The notes below the pieces were generated by a model. That model was not told the origin of the DNA. It saw only the letters and a program-made list of their open reading frames with translations, and made no database searches. A DNA stretch of 64,000 nt from CAJQLB01 sp041392065 (lineage in GTDB: Bacteria > Bacteroidota > Bacteroidia > Flavobacteriales > Flavobacteriaceae). Location of the stretch: assembly GCA_041392065.1 (NCBI GenBank), contig JAWKMU010000001.1:124001-188000 (forward strand). Direction: 5' to 3'. A program made the translations under genes and the position numbers. This document shows positions 59,927 to 64,000 of this stretch, in pieces. How positions within the stretch are numbered: the first letter of the stretch is position 1; every line of letters begins with the position of its first letter.

Positions 59927-60933
59927 TGAAGAAACAAAATACCATATTACAAGATTCTTTTGGTAGGCAACATACCTATTTGCGCATTTCCTTAACCGAA
60001 TTGTGCAATTTGCGTTGTACTTATTGTATGCCAGCAGAAGGAATCCAACTCTCTCCAAGGTCGCATATCATGAACTATGATGAGGTATTTACAATTGCGA
60101 AAACCTTTGTAGATCATGGTGTCACTAAAATACGATTAACTGGTGGAGAACCTTTAGTGAGACGTGATGTAGATGTAATTTTGAGGAAATTGGCAATGCT
60201 TCCTGTAGAATTATCTATTACTTCCAACGCAGTAATTATCGATAGATTTATAGATGTACTTAAAGAGTGTAAAATTAAGAACATTAATGTGAGTTTGGAT
60301 TCTTTAGATACTGAAAAATTCAAAGAAATAACAAGACGTAATGACTTTGAAAAAGTTTATAAAAACATCATGCTTTTAATTGATGAAGGGTTCAATGTGA
60401 AATTGAATGCTGTGCTCATTAATGGGTTTAATGATAGTGAAATAATAGATTTTGTAAAACTAACTAAAGAGTTACCTATTTCTGTTCGTTTTATTGAGTT
60501 TATGCCTTTTGATGGCAACAAATGGGATAAATCTAAAATGGTGTCGTATGCTCAGGTGATGGAACATGTCAACACAAATTATGATGCTGACAAAATCATT
60601 AGGTTAAAAGATGCGCCAAACGACACATCTAAAAATTATAAAATAGAAGGTTATAAAGGTTCATTTGCTATTATAAGTTCAGTTACCAATCCGTTTTGTG
60701 ATTCTTGCAATCGAATTCGATTAACAGCTAATGGACGATTAAAAAATTGTCTATTTTCAGCTTCAGAGTCTGATTTACTTACACCTTTAAGAGAAGGAAA
60801 ATCCATTGAACCCATTATAAAAAAAGCTCTTCAAGCCAAGTTTAAGGTTAGAGGAGGAATGGATACGATTGAAAAATTAGAAAAACCAGATTTACATAAC
60901 AACAATAGAAGTATGATTACTATTGGTGGTTAG
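59926..60933 (+). CDS. moaA: GTP 3',8-cyclase MoaA, radical SAM
   Basis: The first enzyme of molybdenum cofactor synthesis, rearranging GTP. The 335-residue protein has the N-terminal [4Fe-4S] triad (C27, C31, C34 in ELCNLRCTYC), the C-terminal cluster (C258, C261, C275 in NPFCDSCNRIRL and LKNC) and the C-terminal Gly-Gly (MITIGG). It is the last gene of the plus-strand operon; its 3' end overlaps the convergent MocA-like gene by 14 bp. Confidence 0.95.
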   Translation: MKKQNTILQDSFGRQHTYLRISLTELCNLRCTYCMPAEGIQLSPRSHIMNYDEVFTIAKTFVDHGVTKIRLTGGEPLVRRDVDVILRKLAMLPVELSITSNAVIIDRFIDVLKECKIKNINVSLDSLDTEKFKEITRRNDFEKVYKNIMLLIDEGFNVKLNAVLINGFNDSEIIDFVKLTKELPISVRFIEFMPFDGNKWDKSKMVSYAQVMEHVNTNYDADKIIRLKDAPNDTSKNYKIEGYKGSFAIISSVTNPFCDSCNRIRLTANGRLKNCLFSASESDLLTPLREGKSIEPIIKKALQAKFKVRGGMDTIEKLEKPDLHNNNRSMITIGG

Positions 60934-61528
60934 ACTTATACAATAGCTCATAATCCTCCTTCGTGTCAATATCAGAAATAAGATGTTTAGCGTTTAACGC
61001 TAAAACATTGTCAAGATGATTCTCAATAACCTTTTTAGCACCTTTATCTTGATTCAGCTCAGATAATTCCTCAAAATAACAAGAATCAAATAAAGCAGGA
61101 ACACCTAATTTCTCATTTCCATAATTAGAGGCCACAATTTGTTTCTTACACATTTTAAACGAACCAATTAAGGTGTTTAAATAATTCGTGTCAACTAAAG
61201 GTTGGTCTGATAAAACTATAAGAGCACCATCTACTCGATAATGATTCATAATATAATCTACACCAAATGCAATTGAATTTCCTAAACCATGTTTCCAATT
61301 TTCATTAAAAATAACTTCAATGTCATTAAGCTGAAGTTTGGGTTTTATAAGATTATAGTTTGCTCCTAAAACCACTATAGTTTTTGAAGAATCTACTTGA
61401 AGAACAGCGTTAATAGTATGGTTGAGTAAGAAAGTACCTTTCCAAGTTAATAGTTGCTTAATTTCTCCCATTCTGGAGGAGTTTCCAGCAGCTAAAATCA
61501 ATATTGCAATATTTGGTTTTTGATTCAA
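60920..61528 (-). CDS. MocA-like nucleotidyltransferase
   Basis: A 202-residue NTP transferase with the loop ILAAGNSSRMGEIKQLL and SDQPLVD, like MocA, which makes molybdopterin cytosine dinucleotide, the form used by many xanthine-dehydrogenase-family enzymes. It is encoded with XdhC and the large hydroxylase subunit on the minus strand, which fits that role. Its 14-bp overlap with moaA is tail to tail. The alternative is a GTP-using MobA-like activity; the neighbourhood favours MocA. Confidence 0.85.
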   Translation of the reverse strand: MNQKPNIAILILAAGNSSRMGEIKQLLTWKGTFLLNHTINAVLQVDSSKTIVVLGANYNLIKPKLQLNDIEVIFNENWKHGLGNSIAFGVDYIMNHYRVDGALIVLSDQPLVDTNYLNTLIGSFKMCKKQIVASNYGNEKLGVPALFDSCYFEELSELNQDKGAKKVIENHLDNVLALNAKHLISDIDTKEDYELLYKSNHQ

Positions 61529-61529
61529 A

Positions 61530-62555
61530 TTAATCTAACGTTGTCTTAGAGTGAATGCCAGCTTGTTTTTCTTTTAACGACATTGGTGTTTGTTCTCTAA
61601 CTACAGATAAAATTTCTGAAATAATAGAAATGGCAATTTCCTGAGGTGTTTCTGCACCAATATTCAATCCAGCAGGTCCAAAAATATTTTCTACAAAGGA
61701 TTCCTCAACATCAGGACAATACTCCAAAAATTGAGATAATAGTTTCTCACGTCGTTTTGCTGGTCCCAAAAGACCTAAATAAGCTGGCTTTGTTTCTTTC
61801 AACTCCAAAAGATATTTTAAATCGTTAGCATAATTGTGGGACATAATCACTATTGCAGTTTCATCATCAATAGAATTGAGTTCAAGTGCATCAGGTGAAA
61901 CAGAATAAAAAGCAGTTGCTCCAGGAAAATTATCAATGGTTTTAGACTCTAATGGCCCAGAAATAATGGTAACTTCCCAGCCGTTAAAATTGGCTAATTG
62001 GCATAAGGTAACAGCATCGTGCTCAGCGCCAAAAATCATGAGTTTAAAACAAGGTGGTAATTCTTCAGAAAATAATGAGAGTTCAATTTTTTCTTTAGAA
62101 AAATTAGATAATGGAAATGAGTTTGCCTTAAACTGAATCGCACTACCTAAACCTTTAAAAACCCCTTCTTCTTTTTTGAAATTAGAATGGATGAAAAATG
62201 ATTGCCTATGTTTTAATGTTTCATAAAAGGCCGAAATACATGCTTCATTAGGCTCAAAAAGTTCAATTAAAATGTACAAAATACCTTCGCAACCTAAACG
62301 ATAACGTCCATCATAAGTCATCATTTTAGCTTTGCCAGTTTCAAAAACAGACTGAGATTGTCTTAAAATATCTTTCTCTACACAGCCACCACTAACAGCT
62401 CCAATCATGGTGTCGTTCTCAAGAATAAGCATGCGTACTCCAGGTTTTCTGTAAGACGAACCATCTAAAGCAACAACTGTAGCCAAGACTGATTTTAAAT
62501 GTTGAGACTTAGCATTTAAATATGCTTCAATAATGTGTTTGAACTCGTATGTCAT
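61530..62555 (-). CDS. XdhC family protein (molybdo-hydroxylase maturation)
   Basis: A 341-residue protein with an N-terminal XdhC/CoxI domain (DGSSYRKPGVRML and IGAVSGGCVEKDI, with the conserved Cys) and a C-terminal Rossmann-type XdhC domain (FGAEHDAVTLCQLAN, VIMSHNYANDLKYL, FGPAGLNIGAETPQEIAI). XdhC binds molybdenum cofactor and helps insert the sulfurated cofactor into xanthine dehydrogenase-type enzymes. It is 15 bp from the large subunit gene and 1 bp from the MocA-like gene. Confidence 0.92.
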   Translation of the reverse strand: MTYEFKHIIEAYLNAKSQHLKSVLATVVALDGSSYRKPGVRMLILENDTMIGAVSGGCVEKDILRQSQSVFETGKAKMMTYDGRYRLGCEGILYILIELFEPNEACISAFYETLKHRQSFFIHSNFKKEEGVFKGLGSAIQFKANSFPLSNFSKEKIELSLFSEELPPCFKLMIFGAEHDAVTLCQLANFNGWEVTIISGPLESKTIDNFPGATAFYSVSPDALELNSIDDETAIVIMSHNYANDLKYLLELKETKPAYLGLLGPAKRREKLLSQFLEYCPDVEESFVENIFGPAGLNIGAETPQEIAISIISEILSVVREQTPMSLKEKQAGIHSKTTLD

Positions 62556-62570
62556 GTTACCTATTTGAGA

Positions 62571-64000
62571 TTAACCAATAATCGCTTTAGGTTCATAATA
62601 TTTCATATAAGGTTGCTTTAATAAACGCTGTCCAGTTGCAGAATATATAGCATTTGCTATAGCACCTCCAACAGGTGGTAAAGTTGGTTCTCCCAATCCA
62701 GTTGGCGCTATATCATTCTTAACAAAATGAACATCAACATGTGGTGTTTGATGCATTCTGATTAATTGATATGAATTAAAATTATTTGATTGTGGTACTC
62801 CATTTTCAAAAGTAAGTTCACCATACATGCTATGTCCAATACCATCAATAACACCACCAACAACCTGGTTTGTAGCACCTAGAGGATTTACAACAATACC
62901 ACAATCAACAGCAACAGTCACTTTTTTCACTACAGGATAACCGTTTTCCAATTCTATATCTGCTACTTCAGCAACATGAGTATTGTGGCAATAATAAACA
63001 GCAAAGCCTTGATATACACCTTCAGGCGTTTTTCCCCAATTTGATTTTTCAACTACTAAATCAATTACACCTTCCAAACGTTCAGGACTGTATTGAATTT
63101 GCTCATCTGTGGTGCCTTTTACATTTTGTAATAAATCTTTGTGCAGTTGAATACGATCTACTTGCATAGTTTCTGCCAATTCATCAAAGAAACTTTGTTC
63201 AGCGGAAGCTAAAAAGTTTGTATAAGGAGCTCTCCATGCTCCAGTAGTAATGTTACTTTGATAATTTGCAGTATCTACCTGATAATTCTCAATAGCTCCA
63301 GCAGGAAAGAAATTAGGAATTAATCCATACATGTTGTTATTTATAGCAGCTTCTTTTAAATGGTAACCTGTAAGTTTTCCATCTTTAATGGATGCAGCAA
63401 TTCTATACTTTATCGCAGGCCTGTAAATGCCTGCAGCCATATCATCTTCTCGAGAAAAAACAACTTTCACAGGCTTTTTTGCTATGTGAGATACTTCAGC
63501 TGCTTCCATAGCAAAATCACCATACAGACGTCGTCCAAAACCGCCTCCCATTCTCGTCATTTCTAACGTAACCTCACTTTCATCTCTTCCTAGCATTCTA
63601 GCAACTCCAGCTGCTGTTCCAGCAGGTGTTTGTATTGGACCAACCAATTCAATTTTGTCAGTTGTAACATTGGTATAGAAATTCATAGGTTCCATACAGT
63701 TATGAGGTAAAAAAGGAGATTCATATGTGCGTTCTAAAACTGTATCAGCTTCAGCAAAAGCTTTTTTTACATCGCCATCTTTGCGTCTTGTGTCAAATGT
63801 ATTTCCATTAAGAATATTTAATAATTTTTCATCATGGAAGGCTGTACTTTCAGCTTTACTATCTTGACTCCACTCAGCTGTTAAGGCTTTTTTTCCTTTC
63901 ATAGCAGACCATGTAGTAGTTGCCAATACAGCTACTTTATCTCCAAATTTAATAACGTCCGTTACACCATTTATGCCTCTAGCTGCAGTATCATCAAACG
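62571..64000 (-). CDS. Xanthine dehydrogenase-type molybdopterin-binding subunit (IorB-like), 5' end outside window
   Basis: The large molybdo-hydroxylase subunit of the aldehyde oxidase/xanthine dehydrogenase family, closest in style to isoquinoline 1-oxidoreductase beta subunits. The frame remains open to base 64000, so the start is beyond the window; a TTG at 63926 is internal. Visible motifs: GGGFGRRLYGDFAMEAAEVS, ITTGAWRAPYTNF and the catalytic Glu region GLGEPTLPPVGGAIANA. It probably has a partner [2Fe-2S] subunit outside the window. The substrate is unknown. Confidence 0.9.
   Translation of the reverse strand, partial: FDDTAARGINGVTDVIKFGDKVAVLATTTWSAMKGKKALTAEWSQDSKAESTAFHDEKLLNILNGNTFDTRRKDGDVKKAFAEADTVLERTYESPFLPHNCMEPMNFYTNVTTDKIELVGPIQTPAGTAAGVARMLGRDESEVTLEMTRMGGGFGRRLYGDFAMEAAEVSHIAKKPVKVVFSREDDMAAGIYRPAIKYRIAASIKDGKLTGYHLKEAAINNNMYGLIPNFFPAGAIENYQVDTANYQSNITTGAWRAPYTNFLASAEQSFFDELAETMQVDRIQLHKDLLQNVKGTTDEQIQYSPERLEGVIDLVVEKSNWGKTPEGVYQGFAVYYCHNTHVAEVADIELENGYPVVKKVTVAVDCGIVVNPLGATNQVVGGVIDGIGHSMYGELTFENGVPQSNNFNSYQLIRMHQTPHVDVHFVKNDIAPTGLGEPTLPPVGGAIANAIYSATGQRLLKQPYMKYYEPKAIIG

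Overview
The window comes from a low-GC member of the Bacteroidota, most likely a marine Flavobacteriaceae. The evidence is a complete gldKLMN cluster (type IX secretion and gliding), a cargo protein with a T9SS-type C-terminus, an exosortase F pair, SusC/TonB-style receptor modules, promoters of the Bacteroidota type (TTG, about 19 bp, TAnnTTTG), and few obvious Shine-Dalgarno sites. The genus cannot be fixed from what is visible.

Layout, left to right. 1-3.4 kb: a frameshifted DUF3857/transglutaminase-like gene, a MazG-like pyrophosphohydrolase and aroA. 3.5-5.7 kb: queA and rlmN (RNA modification). 5.7-11.8 kb: a T9SS cargo protein, a coupled 47-residue ORF leading into a three-domain phosphodiesterase/TPR/sulfotransferase protein, a polyprenyl diphosphate synthase and a class V aminotransferase. 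11.8-19.05 kb (minus strand): purH-mreB-mreC-mreD-mrdA-rodA, the rod-shape and lateral cell-wall operon. 19.2-21.1 kb: a small lipoprotein resembling a TonB plug, a GAF protein, and xrtF with its partner. 21.1-24.7 kb: an envelope metal-handling group (HYC_CC_PP protein, TonB receptor, HMA protein, metal-binding lipoprotein). 24.7-26.8 kb: a DUF6090-like protein and a BNR propeller gene that looks inserted between two exact 24-bp repeats. 26.9-33.9 kb (minus strand): miaB, a sigma-54 activator, a 65-residue protein, lptE, a TPR protein, secG, groES and groEL. 34-43.3 kb: a membrane protein, topA, an arginase-fold protein with degenerate metal sites, and gldKLMN. 43.4-52.9 kb: an FAD oxidoreductase, a DUF983 protein, an ABC-F ATPase, a tripartite RND efflux operon and a small CPXCG protein. 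53-54.3 kb: an LRR protein, initiator tRNA-Met, and the apparent wreck of a second tRNA copy. 54.35-64 kb: a nearly complete molybdenum-cofactor pathway (moeA, a ModE-like regulator, a TSUP permease, mobA, moaD, moeB-rhodanese, moaE, moaCB, moaA). It faces a converging set (MocA-like transferase, XdhC, xanthine-dehydrogenase-type large subunit) that would consume the cofactor.

Most of the window is conserved housekeeping. The parts most worth a second look are: a ModE-type operator overlapping the moeA promoter, next to a ModE-like regulator that lacks a molybdate-binding domain and a TSUP permease where a molybdate transporter might be expected; a vestigial tRNA 3' half split by a dispersed repeat; the repeat-flanked BNR gene; the phosphodiesterase/TPR/sulfotransferase fusion with its tiny coupled ORF; a 7-bp tandem repeat inside the start of aroA; and the single-base frameshift in the first gene.
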